Part shown: in pieces, positions 32,881 to 33,080 of the stretch
How positions within the stretch are numbered: position 1 is the first letter of the stretch
Layout of the letters: each line of letters opens with the position of its first letter
DNA from: an uncultured Ruminococcus sp.
Lineage (GTDB): Bacteria > Bacillota > Clostridia > Monoglobales > Monoglobaceae
Assembly: GCA_902791425.1 (NCBI GenBank)
Contig: CADAVS010000006.1
Span: 1 to 33,080 of the forward strand
Direction of reading: 5' to 3'
Length of the DNA stretch: 33,080 nucleotides
Notes under the pieces: generated by a model
What the model saw: the letters and a program-made list of their open reading frames with translations, nothing else
What the model was told of the DNA's origin: nothing
Database searches by the model: none
Translations under genes and position numbers: made by a program

Positions 32881-32900
32881 GGCAGGAGCAAGCCCCTGCC
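32881..32900 (+). repeat. Hairpin repeat, copy 2
   Basis: GGCAGG (32881-32886) pairs with CCTGCC (32895-32900) around AGCAAGCC. It is followed by CTACAGTG. It lies 17 nt after copy 1 in the same orientation. The stretch 32675-33014, otherwise without genes, holds the promoter above, these two repeats, AT-rich sequence and the terminator at 32971-32999. Confidence 0.65.
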
Positions 32901-32970
32901 CTACAGTGTCTGATATAATATATACATTTAAGTCAACGAAAAATTAATAGGTACAAATGTGATAAGATGG

Positions 32971-32999
32971 AAAAAGACCTCAAATATGAGGCCTCTTTT
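32971..32999 (-). terminator. Terminator for the gene entering from the right edge
   Basis: CCTCA (32978-32982) and TGAGG (32987-32991) form the stem, extended by AAAAAGA and TCTTTT around a CC bulge. On the minus strand it ends in TCTTTTTCC, suiting a minus-strand gene that stops at 33015. The plus-strand side has TCTTTTC and could also work. Confidence 0.65.
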
Positions 33000-33014
33000 C
33001 ATAAATTGTGTATT

Positions 33015-33080
33015 TTATAAATCGCTCTGAGAGATATTTATTCTGTACTGCTTTTTGCCCAAAATCAACAAATCGTCAGA
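33015..33080 (-). CDS. C-terminal fragment of a gene cut by the window edge, possibly an FHA domain protein
   Basis: Reading inward from the right edge on the minus strand gives 21 codons and a TAA stop at 33015-33017, followed within 20 nt by a terminator. The peptide reads SDDLLILGKKQYRINISQSDL. Its shape (a D-L-[LV]-x-[IL]-G-[x]2-x-Y-R-I-x-[IF] strand pair) matches the end of the VWA-FHA protein in this window (GDLVMIGDREYRISF), which is the last strand pair of an FHA domain. The fragment is short, so both coding status and family are provisional. Confidence 0.45.
   Translation of the reverse strand, partial: SDDLLILGKKQYRINISQSDL

Noticed and set aside
32901-32940. Plus-strand promoter with TATAAT at 32914-32919
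   Set aside because: No -35 hexamer lies at the right distance and no plus-strand gene follows before the window edge.
1-33080. tRNA, rRNA, CRISPR arrays, insertion sequences or prophage
   Set aside because: No cloverleaf-like segment, regularly spaced repeats, transposase motifs or phage structural genes were seen on reading both strands. No search tool was run.

Overview
The window looks like chromosome from an AT-rich, low-GC Gram-positive anaerobe of class Clostridia, probably an uncultured gut-type lineage. This rests on strong AGGAGG-type ribosome binding sites, near-consensus sigma-A promoters, a type 2 isoleucyl-tRNA synthetase, the rplS-lepB-rbgA-rnhB-yraN order typical of Bacillota, an ECF riboflavin transporter under an FMN riboswitch, and an RNA hairpin repeat of a kind I associate with gut Clostridia. 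No rRNA, tRNA, CRISPR array, transposase or phage gene was seen. The genus cannot be fixed from the sequence alone.

Layout. (1) 1-182: a 24-codon hydrophobic peptide whose 3' end is overlapped by a convergent short RNA with a perfect consensus promoter, the layout of a type I toxin-antitoxin pair. (2) 213-3076, minus strand: a three-gene surface-glycosylation unit made of a DUF6056-like polytopic protein, a GT2 glycosyltransferase and a GtrA-like flippase. (3) 3155-6277, minus: ileS with its own promoter and terminator, divergent from smc. (4) 6520-14269, plus: smc, ftsY, rplS, lepB, rbgA, rnhB and yraN (chromosome organisation, protein targeting and export, ribosome assembly, DNA repair). 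(5) 14360-22683, plus: membrane dipeptidase, aspartate aminotransferase, purB, proC, coaE, lytic transglycosylase, M18 aminopeptidase and L-lactate dehydrogenase. (6) 22865-30280, plus: a seven-gene phosphosignalling operon. (7) 30415-31734: an FMN riboswitch with ribU and a PPOX-fold flavoprotein. (8) 31832-33080: a sugar-phosphate nucleotidyltransferase on the minus strand, a pair of hairpin repeats, and the last 21 codons of a minus-strand gene that may encode another FHA protein.

The most interesting part is region 6. One strong promoter (22806-22834) drives, in order: a membrane Ser/Thr kinase with an N-terminal zinc ribbon and an extracellular discoidin/glycan-binding-like domain; a PP2C phosphatase; a secreted trypsin-like protease joined through one membrane segment to a cytosolic FHA domain; a second PP2C phosphatase; a zinc-ribbon FHA protein; an extracellular VWA domain joined through one membrane segment to a cytosolic FHA domain; and an M15-type peptidase lipoprotein. 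Kinase, two phosphatases and three phosphothreonine readers are inside the cell. Glycan-binding, protease, VWA and cell-wall peptidase modules are outside. The simplest reading, which is inference, is an envelope-sensing Ser/Thr phosphorylation circuit that controls envelope processing or assembly. The kinase catalytic domain also has isoleucine codon use very unlike the C-terminal domain of the same gene, which suggests a mosaic origin.
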